DNA of 64,000 nucleotides from Magicicada septendecula (lineage: Eukaryota; Arthropoda; Insecta; Hemiptera; Cicadidae): contig CM068367.1 in the NCBI GenBank assembly GCA_034769895.1, positions 117,536,573-117,600,572 on the forward strand, given 5' to 3'. Shown in pieces: positions 34,741 to 47,057 of this stretch. A program made the position numbers and the translations under genes. The number at the start of each line of letters is the position of its first letter. Position 1 is the first letter of the stretch. The notes beneath the pieces are model-generated. The model worked only from the letters and a program-made list of their open reading frames with translations. It searched no databases and was not told where the DNA came from.

Positions 34741-35018
34741 CATATATGTCATTAAATTATGTAGGACTAGGTAGATTATTTTTTACATATCGTTAACTTA
34801 AAATATTCGTAACAATAATTATATATAACTGTACACTTCCTCATTTTGGTATACTACTAAACACACATGGATGCATATAACGCATAACGCATAACGCGTA
34901 ACGCGTAACGAACATTGTTCCTACCGTGCCCAAAGAAGTTTCATGCATATAACGCATAACGCGTAACGCGTAACGAAAAATTTTCCTACCGTGCCTAAAG
35001 AACTTTCACTTCAAAAGG

Positions 35019-35640
35019 TTTCAATTACAGGAAGCAGCAAGAGATTACTCACTGAAAATTTCAGTAAAAAAAAACCAAAACGATGGCCTTTAAAGGTAAA
35101 TATCCAGTGAGTACTAAAATAGTTATAAACAACAACACTTTAGAACAAGTAAGCCGTTTCTAATATCTCGTCTGTGCAGTAAGCTATGAATCTGAGTATG
35201 ATATAAAAGAGAAGATAAATAAATTTAGGAATATTTGTGGTACGATTCATAGAAATCTTAGAAATAGAACAACAAGACACAGCACAAGGATTAAATTCTA
35301 TAAGACAATTACAATACCCACATTGACTTATGCGAGTGAGGCGTGGGTCACGACAAAAAAAGAATGCGTCAAGACTCAATGTGCTGAAATGCAGTTTCCT
35401 TGAAATACTTTAAATTATACATTGCAAGATAGAATAAGGAATGACGATATCAGAGCAGAACTCGATCAAAAGGACATAAATGAAATTATCTCAATTTACA
35501 GAATACAATGGTGGGATCATCTACAAAGGATGACAGAGGATCGATTGCCGAAAGCGGCACTGAACTATAAAGCCATAGGTAGAAGAGATGTGGGTCGTCC
35601 GAGGATGAGATGGGTGCCAAAACAGGTTTATATAACCTAA
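35019..35640 (+). pseudogene. LINE reverse transcriptase, C-terminal part
   Basis: Continues the LINE of 33325-33508: FQLQEAARDYSLKISVKKTK, then VINNNTLEQVSRF, then FYKTITIPTLTYASEAW and WWDHLQRMTEDRLPKAALNY, ending KAIGRRDVGRPRMRW. This is the thumb and C-terminal tail of an arthropod non-LTR retrotransposon. Stops and shifts lie near 35160 and 35400. The last part is open as a 72-residue frame (35422-35640). Clade not assigned beyond APE-type LINE. Confidence 0.8.
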
Positions 35641-35980
35641 TTCTTGAAGATGAGTAGAAGAAGAAGACTATATTCACCTATGTTCTCACAGAAAAGTAAA
35701 TTATACCGCCCAGAAATCCTGCAAAAACACCTTGCAGAGATACCTAAATTTTTCAATGGTTCGTGCCCCTGCATGTCAAGAATCTCAAAAACTGTAAATA
35801 CCAATAACAAATTATTGTGACTATTAATAGAAATTTTATTATCCTCTATTTTGCTACAAGCATATATTAATTATTAGTCAGCTCCAAATGTTCGCCATAC
35901 TTGAAGAATCAAAAGTTTTTTTTTGCTTTCCGTAATATATTTCCCTTAGAGATAAAAAAATAATACACCTAATTGGTCAT
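35641..35980. other. Unassigned stretch after LINE
   Basis: May include the LINE 3' untranslated region; no clear tail was found. Confidence 0.35.
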
Positions 35981-36034
35981 TAATTCTAAGATCCGGGCTA
36001 TAAAGCCGTGGACTACTATAATTATCATGCTGAC

Positions 36035-36093
36035 GGATGTTATTATCAGACGTTTCGGTCCCACGTCTGGAAGCCATCTTCAGCGAAACATCC
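36035..36093 (-). ncRNA. Hammerhead ribozyme, F1 copy d left arm
   Basis: Minus strand: outer stem I GGATGTT (36093-36087) pairs with AACATCC (36041-36035), with an internal loop and a short inner stem next to the core. Core CTGAAGA (36083-36077), extra T (36076), stem II GG, bulged C, TTCCA pairing with TGGGA, CC, then GAAA (36056-36053), palindromic ACGT and C (36049). All conserved core bases are present. A split stem I with an internal loop is typical of natural hammerheads. Confidence 0.75.
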
Positions 36094-36122
36094 TCCTTAT
36101 CAGTTGCATTCAAAACCGTTTC

Positions 36123-36160
36123 ACTGAAGATGGCGTCCAGAGGTGGGACCGAAACGTCTA
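36123..36160 (+). ncRNA. Hammerhead-like core, F1 copy d right arm
   Basis: Core CTGAAGA, extra T, stem II closing GG/CC with an inner TCC/GGG-type pairing, GAAA, ACGT and C are present in order. Stem I pairing is weak here, so activity is doubtful. Confidence 0.45.
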
Positions 36161-36265
36161 ATAATAACATTCGTCAGCATGATAATTATAGTAGGCCACG
36201 GCCTTAAAGCCCGGATCTTAATTTTAATAATTATGACGCCGGTCGTGAAAGCCTCAGAAATAGGT

Positions 36266-38880
36266 TAATTCTAATTTCGTAACCGCCATCAATGACAATG
36301 AAAAATAACTAATTCGCATTGCCTTTTTATAAATTTAAGTGCGTTTCATAAATATGCTATTGTTTTCTTACTTATGAAATTAATGTCTCAAAAGACATTC
36401 TCATAAAACTATAGATTTTGTTGTATAGAAGATTTGTCGAAACAACATTATGACCCCACAGCTAAAGTTGTATGTAAATTTTGTAAATCATATTTCGTTT
36501 AATTATTAAATATCAACATAATGTTTGAAATCTTAATTATCAATATAAAAATTAATTATCGTTGATTTACTCTCCATCACATTACAAAATGAATATACAA
36601 AGTGTGCCTGTTGTATTATAGGCTAAGAAATATATTACGGTTTTGTCACGTATCAACCAAAAAATCAAATCTGACTGTAAACTGCACAAGTTGATTATTT
36701 ATTAGTCCGGTATTTAATATAAACATATAATTTATTACAAAAGAATTCTTTCCATACAGTTGAAGTCTATAAAAGAATATTAGTTTTTAATGTGAACATG
36801 ACAGACAGAGAGCTTCCACGCTGCCATTATAATATTTTGTGACAATAAAGAAATAAGCATTTTGACTTCTTATAAAAAGAAAACTTTGCGTTTTGTTGAA
36901 CCATTGATGTGACAATAACGTCCAAAGTAAACGTTAACATGCAAGTCATGTGTGCTTTTAACAATTTCCGGCGTGTCCTAGTACGTTTCGTTACCTATTA
37001 TATATTATATGTATTATATTCAATAGTTTTACAAACTTACTCTGCCTCACTTAAAATTGTATACAAGCTTCTGTACTAAAAGGTGACATTTTATAAGAAG
37101 TGTTTTAGATGCCAGCGCCAAACACTCTTATTAACGTCGACTCGATTACACGTTGAATTCGGCAATTCGTGTCACTAACTTTGCTGACTATATAACGCTC
37201 TCGTTTCAACAGAAAAGGTTACATTTTTCCTTGATTAAAAGTTGAACAAAAGGTTGTGTCGTTGCAGAAATAACAGAGGCAATGGATTTATCTACGCATG
37301 GATTAATGCGTAACAGAGGGATTATGCGATTGTGTTCGCCTGTTTGCTCCGATCGCTTTTAGCTTTCCACAAACCGGCCCAGACACATGCCGTGTACGTT
37401 CACAGTATGGAACACCCCTCCTTGGTCTATCGATCGAAAGTAGAAGAAGAGGACTTTGTGTGTATGTGTGAGTGAGAGAGAAAAAGATTACGGTAGGTTA
37501 GCAAAAAAATGTGAATAGCTTAATACAAAAACTCCGACAGAACCCACAGATATTTTACATTGCTCGTCTCCACAGGCACACTTGCCTAGGCAACAAAAAA
37601 AAAGGAAAAATTCTAAAGAAAAAATGCTCTCACAGAATGTGGCGGCTACATAAATGAATTATATAAAACAATCCATATAATATATCTACTCATAATATCT
37701 TTTGTATGGTGTGTATTTTTGTATAGTTCTGAAATGTTGACTATGGGGAAGAAGAAATGTAAGACTGATAGAAAATGACAGAACAAAGAAACTATCAAGC
37801 GTCAGTAAAAAGAAAACTCAACACATGCACTAGTACACTCCATCTTGTAAACTACAGAAAGTAACATTAGGAAAAAAAAAATAATAAAAAAACCTGGACT
37901 CTTCCATCAGCGAGAATAGTTAGGTAACTTTTCTTGAGAACCTACGTGACACCAATTTTGGTTTTACACGTGTGGAAATATTGAACCCAAAATACCTATC
38001 CCTTCTTACCTTCCTAACTAAAAGACAAATGGAGGGAAAAACGAAAAGATGAGGAAGAGTAATTAATAAATAAGAGTTACAGAAGGATGGGAGGAGAGTT
38101 CCTGAAGAGAATTCAGTGGTGACGGAAGAAGAAGGTGTGTGCGTGTTAATTTCAGAGTCCCAACAGTATGGACGCCACAATGAAGTGTAAGAAAGACTGT
38201 CTTAACCATTTAAAATTTTTTTAATGGGTTTTTTCTCTTGTATAAGTACAAATAAATATAATGTAGTACAAATAACGTACAAATCATATATCGAGGTGTT
38301 AGTTGTAAAATTAGCCAATTTAAATGATGTTTCAGAAAAAAACTATTTACTTTTTTTTATTAATATCTATTTTTCTTTTCATTTTTCAAAAGCTATGTAA
38401 TCAATAAAAAACTCTATTAATAATAAAAATTAACCTTGAAAATCAGTTAAATAATTCTATGGTTTTTATTGCACTTGAAACCCTTTAAATTCAGTTTTCC
38501 GTTAATTCACCTAAGGAGACTTGGGTAACTTTACCACTAACCCCACGATATCACATTTCATATATAATACAAACATAAATATATCTTGCAGAATAATAAT
38601 ATAATAAAAACATAAATAAGGTTTATACTATATTAAACACTATTTAAAACTGTTCTATATAATTGTTAAAGTATGTATTAAAAATTACATAGAAGTGAAC
38701 AAATGTTAAGTGTTATAAAGAACTAGGTTTAGGAGGTTTAATTATTTTGTAATCAATCATATCATACTATTTTTCTTTCTAATAAAATGTGTCCTTATTT
38801 TTTCTGTTAAATTTATAATCAGTTTAATAATTAAATCCTCTCATAAGCCAAGCGAAGTTATTTTTCAATCCACAAACACC
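36266..38880. other. Unassigned AT-rich stretch
   Basis: No recognisable gene. Minus-strand frame 37920-38180 has no domain. Simple runs only. Confidence 0.4.
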
Positions 38881-39130
38881 GTCCTCTTACAGAGAATAAA
38901 CGAAATTTGAGGCATGGTGGTGGAGGAAGATCTCGTGGAGGAATCCAATAAACAATAATGAGGTACTAAGACTGAGAAATGAAAGACGACGTTTATGGAA
39001 AAGAATAGTCAGGAGGAAACGTTGTTGGTTGGAGCACCTAATTTGGTAAGATAGCGGCATAACTATGACAGTAGAGTGGAAAATTAGTCAAGGAATTGCT
39101 ATAGAAAAGTTGAGGAAAGTTACTGAAATT
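38881..39130 (+). pseudogene. LINE C-terminal remnant
   Basis: One frame reads EAWWWRKISWRN, then NNNEVLRLRNERRRLWKRIV and RRKRCWLEHLIW. It matches the W-R-x-x-x-x-I-S-W...NEEVLxRxxExRxLxxxIxRRxxxWxxHxxR pattern found downstream of the RT domain in RTE-like and related LINEs (compare 51373-51530). No catalytic part survives. Confidence 0.6.
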
Positions 39131-40350
39131 TTTGTTAGACATGAGAACATTTTCATTAGATGCGGCTCGGATGCGCGAACAGTGTTACTGAAAGTATGGA
39201 GGTGACGACTGCGCATCTATTTGTCAGCCGTCATATCTGGTAAAATTCTTATGCCTATATCAAATGGCTAACTAAGTAGGGTCGAGGGAATAGATACATC
39301 TCAAGGAAAAGGAAAACCGGGAAATCTGACAATTTCGGAACATGCCCCCCCCCCCCAGTCATGAGAATAGAAGAAAAATATAATCTGAATTGTTGATAAA
39401 AATTTATTCAAAATTATATAACTTAATTGGCTACATAAATAAATCGTATCATAAGTGTGCACGCTCTGTCTTCAATCTGTCCCTTTTAAAATAATTTTGC
39501 ATTAATGAATTTCTCGTTTCTAAAAGCACAGACAAAAGCATCTGGGACGCAACTGAGAGCACAGATCAAGTCAATATCCAAACTGGACTCTATATAATTC
39601 ATATAATATATTGTTGTGTAGATATCATGGATAATGGCATTACTAAATACTAGAGAAATTCACACAGTCAAAAGTTTATAATAAATAATTTACCAAAAAT
39701 TCACACTCATAGAAGAAAACTTCTCCTCTGTAATATTCACAGTAAACAATGTCAGTCACTAAATCAATAAATTTATTACACCCCAATCATAACAAATAGA
39801 CGTTTACGGTCACTTGTAATAAAAACGACTACAATCACTGCACACTAATCATTTGTAAAATAGCGCATTGTCACTATGGCTTTTCAAGTCGACGAGGAGG
39901 AAAACAATAACGTAATTGATCGGAAGGCGACACAACCCCTTATTCAATGTTAGTAGTACCAGTGGTAATCTAACAATCCAACTCTGCTGAATTTTGCATG
40001 ATTTTGGAGGTTAACATATTAGTTTAACTCAAGGTAACTTTTAACTGACCTCAAGAGAGGAACTAAGCATAAATGGAAATATATCTAAGCATAAACATTA
40101 TATTTATATTATATAAATATTATAGTATAATACAACATAACAATGTACTTTTTTTATTAAGGTTACAAAATAAACTCAACAGAAATGTATTAAAAAAAAA
40201 TATAACGTTCTCGAAATTCATTGGGTGGGGAAAATTGGACAAGTGCTGAAGGATCGCAATATACGTAGACAAGCAATAGCCCCATGATCCAGTCGAGAGT
40301 ATAGAGTATGCGTACATCATGCTGTCTAATAATCATCATCATCTTCTTCC
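39131..40350. other. Unassigned stretch
   Basis: A C10 run at about 39346-39357 is the only simple feature. No gene recognised. Confidence 0.4.
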
Positions 40351-40690
40351 TCACCATGGATTAAACCAAACATGGTTTGTTCCGACTTCAAGCAGATATA
40401 CTAGTTGGTCACTCGAAGGCTTCTTCGGACGCCCCACACCTCTCCGCTCTTTCGGCTTATAATTCAATACTAGTTTGCGAATGAGGCAGTCGTCCAGTCG
40501 GTGAAGATGTTCCAACCATTTTAGCCGACATGAAAAGTATACCCTGCCACATGCTCGAGACATCTCACTTCGGGTCCTCGAATACGACTGTTATGGGATT
40601 TCGTTAAAGTCCAATTATCAGACTCATAGAGAAGTCCAACTCTTAGACTCTGGGTCTTACGCGTATAATTTGAACAAATGTGCATACAGA
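40351..40690 (-). pseudogene. LINE C-terminal remnant, minus strand
   Basis: Two overlapping frames read LLYESDNWTLTKSHNSRI, then VRCLEHVAGYTFHVG, and after one frame shift RLKWLEHLHRLDDCLIRKLV, then LNYKPKERRGVGRPKKP. Together they cover the (L)LYGSExWTLT...MRxLRxVxGxT...KWxEHLxRM...YxPxGRRxxGRPxK order of a LINE tail. Same general family type as 35200-35640. Confidence 0.75.
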
Positions 40691-40839
40691 AAGGTAAAAA
40701 CAAATGTTTAAATTTTTGTATCCTAACGAACGTACTTTTCAATGCAAACAAGAGTTCTTTGGTGTGTGTGGGGGGCGTATAGGTGGGTGGGCGTGTATAT
40801 TTGAAATTTTGTAAACTATACGGAGCATATGTTCATTCA

Positions 40840-41330
<491 letters not shown>

Positions 41331-41865
41331 ATGCTGCTTAGATTTTGGATGTAATTAAACAACACGACAGCAGTTTTCCGTTTACAGTAAATATATAAAT
41401 GAATAAATGCTTATAAGTTGTTACTCTTCTAAAACCCTGCAATCAATGATTTCGTTGTGTAATATAATAAAAAACTGTGATTCTGATAACGTTCTACTTT
41501 ATACAAAACAAGAGTAATAATACTCGTGCTTTACTAAGGTACTTAACTACATTAAATTTAATTTTAGCCCCAGCAAACGTTTCTTTGAGAACGATTTAAA
41601 TTAAGCATGAGAAGAATATCTTGAGGTACTATCTTGTGGAGAAAAGTAAAATATATTGCTGCACATGACAGCCCTACTGTGCTGTATACTAAAAATATTA
41701 CTGTAGATTTAAACCTATATATCTTTTTAATAAACGCTTTTCAAAAAGTCTAGCATTCAGACTTTGAATTTTTTCTAAACTCAAGTAGCATATTCATGTT
41801 GCCGTTGAAATTAACTTTAATTTGGAATTTGAGTATACAAATATTTGTGACATCATCATCACCAC
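41331..41865. other. Unassigned stretch
   Basis: Nothing recognised. Confidence 0.4.
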
Positions 41866-42190
41866 TCCAAGGACTAGGCCTTAGAACTGTTGCGGAACTC
41901 ATCTCCTCCTCGGTCTACCGACAGCTCTCCTCCCAGTAGGGTTATGATAACCCAAGGCACCCACAGGTAGACGGATATCAGGCATGCAATTTAAGTGTTC
42001 ACGCCATCTCCTTCTGTGTTTCAATTCTTTGGTGCAATGATACAACGTTTAAATCGAGTTAAAGAGTCTAAATTGTTCAAGAGAGAACAACCTTACGTCC
42101 ATCTTAGAAATTTCATTACGGCTGCCTGAATCCTCTGCACGTCTCTTTTACCAAGAGTACATGTCTCACTAGCATACAGGAATGTGGGTG
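41866..42190 (-). pseudogene. LINE C-terminal remnant, minus strand
   Basis: Minus-strand frames read ASETCTLGKRDVQRIQAAVM, then RRRWREHLNCMPDIRLPVGA and LGYHNPTGRRAVGRPRRR. This is the tail of a non-LTR element with its RT core missing. Frameshifts separate the pieces. The GRRxxGRPRRR motif is well kept. Confidence 0.75.
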
Positions 42191-43244
42191 GGGACAGCCA
42201 CAGTTTTACAAACATTTGCAAGCTTCATTATTTTTTAGGCTACAAAATCATCGAGTTCCTCTCTTTTTTGAAAACGCTAACAAATCTCTTTCTTAACGAA
42301 CGCCTGGCAATGATTATGACGACGATGATGATGAAGAATTTTTTTCCAAACAAACAAATTTATCGCAGTTTTAAATGCATTATAATGTTTCCCTACATTG
42401 TGTTAGTTTATCCCTGTATACACCAATCAACTATTTTCTTTTTTTGAGGTAAATATCCATATGTCGAGTCTACAGCAACTATTGTCTTGTACTACTCTTC
42501 TACTGATTCCTCAACAACGAATATGTCAAGCCAACCAACAAAATCAATAACCAACTAAAACATATCCTACAATCCTAATTATTCTCTTTGTTATATTTTC
42601 TCCTAGGTAATCACAGTTTCTTTAGTCTTCCTAGAACCACTTCATTTGTCATCCCATTTAAATCTCATCAATTTCTTGTGACCTTTCTCTTTGCTTTGGT
42701 TTCCGTATGTTAGCCGGGCGTTTTCATTAGAAGTTTTCTCAGCCAGGTGTTACAATTAAGTCTGCGGAAACCTTTCTTCGGTGGCTGCCTCATTTGAATC
42801 AGCGACAATGGTGAGTCACTGGCTACTTATATAATGATTGTAATACACGCTGCAGTTTGTGACTCGCGTAAGTTTGACCAATCACCTGGCAGCTGTATTA
42901 CCTTTGGTGAAATGATTTTGACGGGCGCTAAAATAGACGTTAATGCATTTTCTTCCCCCTCGCTTCCGTTGGTGTCGGTACAATTTCTCCCTTTCTTCTC
43001 TCTCTTCCTCTATTAGGTAAATTTCACGTCCGGAGATTAATCTTTGATTTATAATGCCATGCTTAGAGCAATACTATTTTCCTTCTTCGATATCTGTATT
43101 GTCCAGGTGTTGCTCACATCAAGTTATGTACTCCAGACACATTCTATTTCCGTTTCACCATTCAGTTTTTGACTTTAACATTTCTCTCTTTTATGCGGGC
43201 GAAGTGAATACCTAAGCTATAAAATAAAATATTTATTATAAATA
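42191..43244. other. Unassigned stretch
   Basis: Nothing recognised. Confidence 0.4.
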
Positions 43245-44015
43245 TATAAAATTCCTGGGCCAAAATTTCTGGTAACAGATATTGGTAGAATAGAGAGGTT
43301 TCGAAAAGTTAAGTATCTAGGAGAGATAATTCAAGAGAATGGCTTGGAAAAATCTGCTATAGAAGAAAGGATTCATAAGATGGAAAGGGCATATGGTACA
43401 ACTAAAGATATTTACAATAACAAATTGCATATCTAAAAATGCGAAAATAAGGCATAACAGTACAGTAGTGAAGCCAGAATGTCTATATGCAAGTGAATGT
43501 CTAGCATTGGATTATAATTTATAGAAACAAGAAATATTGGAAAGACGAATTATTAAGAAAATATTAGGCCCACGGAAAACTTCAGAAGGTTGGAAATTAA
43601 GAAGTAATGATGAAATATATCAAAGTATAGAAAATATGACAGAAACAATGAGAAAAAGAAGACTATTATTTTTTGGACATTTATATAGAAAGGACGACAA
43701 TAGGTTAACAAAACAGATCTTCAAATATCTGTGGGAAAAGAAGTCAACACCAAGTTGGATTAAAGAAGATAAAAGGATTTTTTAAAAATAATATAAACGC
43801 AAAAGAAGCAATTGAACGAGAAGTTTTTCGGGCAAAAGTGTTAAAAATGGAAGGAGTCCAGGGTAGGAGAGAGAAAAACCCAGGTTCAAAGTGGACTGAA
43901 GACAGAGAGAAAAGACATAGTGAAAAAATGGAAGAATATTGGAGAAAAAGGAATGAACGAGGAATAAATAATTTAAATTGGCATGTGGTCCTCGGATGGC
44001 CGATTAAAAAAATGT
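43245..44015 (+). pseudogene. LINE C-terminal region
   Basis: Frames read RIERFRKVKYLGEIIQENGL, EERIHKMERAYGTTKDIYNN, then the open frame 43537-43785 with ERRIIKKILGPRKTSEGWKL and KRRLLFFGHLYRKDDNRLTK, and a final part EREVFRAKVLKMEGVQGRR to about 44014. The order (FxYLG, then a C-terminal (R)RxxFFGHxxRM) is that of an arthropod LINE. Frame changes near 43430 and 43780. No catalytic YADD upstream, so the 5' end is truncated. Confidence 0.75.
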
Positions 44016-44284
44016 AGAAAAAATCTAGAAATATATCTAACGGGGAAATCTAAAGGGGTAAACGTGCCGATGTTGTCAACGTTCTTCATTTTAGTAAGTG
44101 TATGTATGCCTAGCAGTAGGCCTATGTATAACCAGGTGTTGATGCAATGTGATTCCTGACTAGAATAGCAGACTGTTTTCTTTGTAACATGTCATTATGA
44201 AACTCAGTGTTTTACACCGTAAAAAAAAGAGAAACAAACATACCGACAGAATAAAAGAGAGAAACAAACGTGGCGATGAATTGG

Positions 44285-44700
44285 GATAAGAGAGGAAGGA
44301 AAGGGTTATGACGAGAAACAGTTTAATAGAAAATATCAATGCTTCTATCTTCTTCGACACAAACAAAATTATTAATGTCGGTGTGAAAATTGCAAACACC
44401 GTCCGACTAAAGTTTTATGCATGCCGCCATTTTTTACATTTAGACTTTTATTTTGCAATTTTTTGTATTTAGCATAAAAACCGTGCAAAATCCTTTCATT
44501 TGTTTATTAATTTATATCTGCGTTTCTCGCAGTTGCAAGACATACGAATTTTAATCGACGCCATTATTCGCGCTCTCCGTTTTTGTGTCTTCACTCGCAC
44601 GCGCACATACACCACTAAAAATTATTACTCAGGGGCAGAGCTCGACAAAATATTATTTTTATCTCTCTGTTTGTATCTATGTGTCTTAATCTGTCAGTCG
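44285..44700 (+). repeat. Dispersed repeat D2, copy 2
   Basis: Homologous to 10165-10430 over aaatatcaatg, gtgaaaattgcaaac, gttttatgcatgc and ttatatctg. No coding content. Confidence 0.55.
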
Positions 44701-44750
44701 CTGACCGATGTAAGTATTATAGTTATAAACCTCCTATTTCTTTTTTATTC

Positions 44751-44812
44751 TCCTTCTTCCTCCTCCTCCTCCTCCTCCTCCTCCTCCTCCTTCTTCTTCT
44801 TCTTCTTCTTCT
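44751..44812. repeat. TCC/TTC microsatellite
   Basis: (TCC)n passing into (TTC)n. It opens long low-complexity frames on both strands (poly-Ser, poly-Leu, poly-Arg) that are not genes. Confidence 0.95.
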
Positions 44813-45289
44813 CAGCGCACTTTTTATATGTCTTAACAGCCCCCACTTTGTTAATAGTTTCCATGTTTCCGATTGAGACGAACATAAAATTATAATTTTT
44901 CTTTTGAATGTTCTATAAAATGTTTGAAAGCTGTTTATCATCGTCTAATTGATACAAAATATAACCGTGTTCTTTAAGTTGTAACTGGGACTTTAGTTAC
45001 TACAATATTTTACTATTTTATCATAGTTAGTTTTAGATTTTTATTCAAAGGTATTTTAATGTTGTTAATCACTTATTTTAATTTATTTTTATCTATTTGT
45101 CTGTCTAATTGTCTTTCTGTTTCTTTTTACTGCCACATGTCCTTGACAAAATGATTAGTAAGGTGATTGGACCGTTTACAAGAATATAACTTTATGGTAC
45201 GATATAGGCAAAGGTGCCTAGACTAGTTTGCGAAGTCGTGTCTCACAATTCAAAAACCGTAGTCGGTTCCATTTTTTTCATCCTTTCCA

Positions 45290-45500
45290 AGATACAAAAA
45301 AATTGTGCCAGAGCTGTAAGGAAACACGCTGTCCTCTGCAACACTAGTAAAAAAGATAAATTACTAAACAAATAAATAAAGCTAGTAGGTCGGTCATTAC
45401 TCATTACTTAAAAAATATATACGAAATAAAAGGTACAGCGGTAAAGTGGCGTCATTATCGTATGCATAAAACACTAGGCAGAAGATCCTTTTACAAATTT
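45290..45500 (-). repeat. Dispersed repeat D2, inverse relative
   Basis: Contains cgtatgcataaaacac and agatccttttacaaattttt, the inverse of the D2 word set. Partial and diverged. Confidence 0.4.
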
Positions 45501-46189
45501 TTATTTTTAATTGCTAACAGTCTACAGTTACTGATTTCCTAAATAGTTGCGCCTATCAACCCTCAAGAGTTTAAGTCAGGGTCAGGAGTTAAGTTGTCTC
45601 AAGATAATCATCTCCATTTGAGGTATTTCTCCAGTTCTTTCTATTTTACAGAGTACAAAACCTAAAATCTCCCATTTTAAATATCTTCTCTCTATCGCTG
45701 TTTTCTTCTCCTCCTATCATGTTTCCCGACCCTTCCCCTTAATCTATTTTTTACCATCTCTATCATCGTGTACTCTATTGGTGTGACTTGTCTCCTAACC
45801 ACTTTCTCACGTGTTTATTTTGCTCTCGTCATCAGTACGGAAAAGATTCCACATCCCAAATACTATTGTAACGTCTGAATTTTAATAGTTATAATTACGA
45901 CTAAAAATCGGCCTATACGTGGAACTAGAGTCAAAAGCCGGCCCTGTTAATCCTGTATGATCGTCGGCCACTTCTTCTCATAGATCACACCCACTTTAAT
46001 TTCTGCAACCTCAAGATGAACATCATATATTTAGACTTAGATAATAATTAGTAGTTTCATAATCATTTAGATTTTCACTTATAAAATATTCTATTTTATA
46101 AAATTTAGTCTTCGTAAAGACACCGTTGTGACATTCAACAATAAATAATATAGTACTTAATTAATTTTGCCAACTAAAACGGTTTAATT
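45501..46189. other. Unassigned stretch
   Basis: Nothing recognised. Confidence 0.4.
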
Positions 46190-46290
46190 TATAACTAATT
46201 TTCCAGTGAAACGAATGCAATGGAAATGCAATTAACACACGAAACATCGTGGTTACTTAATTATCATGTTATGAATTTCATCTCCACATG
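46190..46290 (+). repeat. Dispersed repeat D5, copy 2
   Basis: Matches 12545-12625 in agtgaaacgaa, caatggaaatgcaattaac and gaatttc. Confidence 0.5.
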
Positions 46291-46894
46291 AATATACTCA
46301 TCACATTTGATGCGCTCTAATCAAATAACCACTAGTATTCAGTTACCGTAACTAGTTTCGCGCCGAGGTAATATGTTTTCGCGGGCAATTATATGAGCAA
46401 ACAGAATAATAAATGTTATAATTCAAAGTATGTTGTTAAATTTTATTTATACAGTTCATTCGGTACACATACGTTTCTCCTGACTGACCACTAACGTTTC
46501 AATAGATCTGTTGTTACTCTTGTAATACTATAAATTGTGCTTTGATCAGTAAGTAATCTTTCTCCATGATAACTACAAATACAATGGTTGATAAGTCTAC
46601 CTTTAACGAGCTTCCTGTCGTAGGCATAGTGTACCGCTAGTCATTCGTAATCTCAGAGAATATATCAATATGACTTTGCGTCCTCTGTAAGCCGCTTACA
46701 GTCTCCGTCCTCATTAAACCAATAAGCTTTATTCATTCACGTATACAATATGCAATAATTATACGCCACCGCTATCCCTCACTTTTCTCTATAAAACTTA
46801 ATATTCATGTTTAATATGGTAACCAAATCACTTGTACGAATTAATAAATTATTTACCTTAATTTATCCGCCGTGTGATTTCTTGTAACTTCGTC

Positions 46895-46932
46895 TATTAC
46901 GCGTTTCAGAGCTTATGCTCCATCATCAGATA
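46895..46932 (-). ncRNA. Hammerhead ribozyme in PLE-1 left end
   Basis: Minus strand: stem I TAT (46932-46930) with ATA (46897-46895); core CTGATGA (46929-46923), the classic hammerhead sequence; extra T (46922); stem II GGAGC, loop ATAA, GCTCT; GAAA (46907-46904); palindromic ACGCGT as stem III; A (46898) at the cleavage site. It lies about 125 nt downstream of the PLE stop codon. Confidence 0.8.
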
Positions 46933-47057
46933 TTAAAAAGATAAAACTATCACTCTTGCGAGATCGTTAAGTAGTAAAAAATGTCAAAATTTGCATGTGA
47001 ACCGTACGCGGATTTGGGTGCGCACCCGTTCAAGTTCATTCTGCCACTAAGCGGTTG

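Larger units (their letters stand above)
33509..35018 (-). mobile_element. Deleted Helentron-type Helitron inserted in a LINE
   Basis: Both ends can be placed because the LINE reading frame flanks them. Minus-strand 3' end: a 7-bp hairpin GCGTGTA/TACACGC (33512-33537) three bases from the junction. Subterminal inverted repeat: gaagtgaaacttctttggg (33542-33560) against gtgcctaaagaactttcact (34992-35011), the end structure known for Helentrons. The 5' region has tandem decamers of the aacgcgtaac type (34875-34976), duplicated with the subterminal word. Coding content is reduced to the helicase tail and endonuclease. No target duplication is seen, as expected for Helitrons. Confidence 0.8.
35981..36265. 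repeat. F1 foldback repeat, copy d
   Basis: Inverted arms (about 35981-36089 and 36112-36221) share gatccgggct/agcccggatc, tataattatcatgctgac and gacgtttcggtccc. The family tail tgacgccggtcgtgaaagcc follows the right arm. The arms differ from copies b and c in the outer part, so this is a separate subfamily with the same core and tail. Hammerhead cores lie in both arms; the minus-strand one has the better stem I. Confidence 0.8.

Noticed and set aside
44500-44941. Long frames on both strands with poly-Ser, poly-Leu or poly-Arg.
   Set aside because: They are translations of the TCC/TTC microsatellite.
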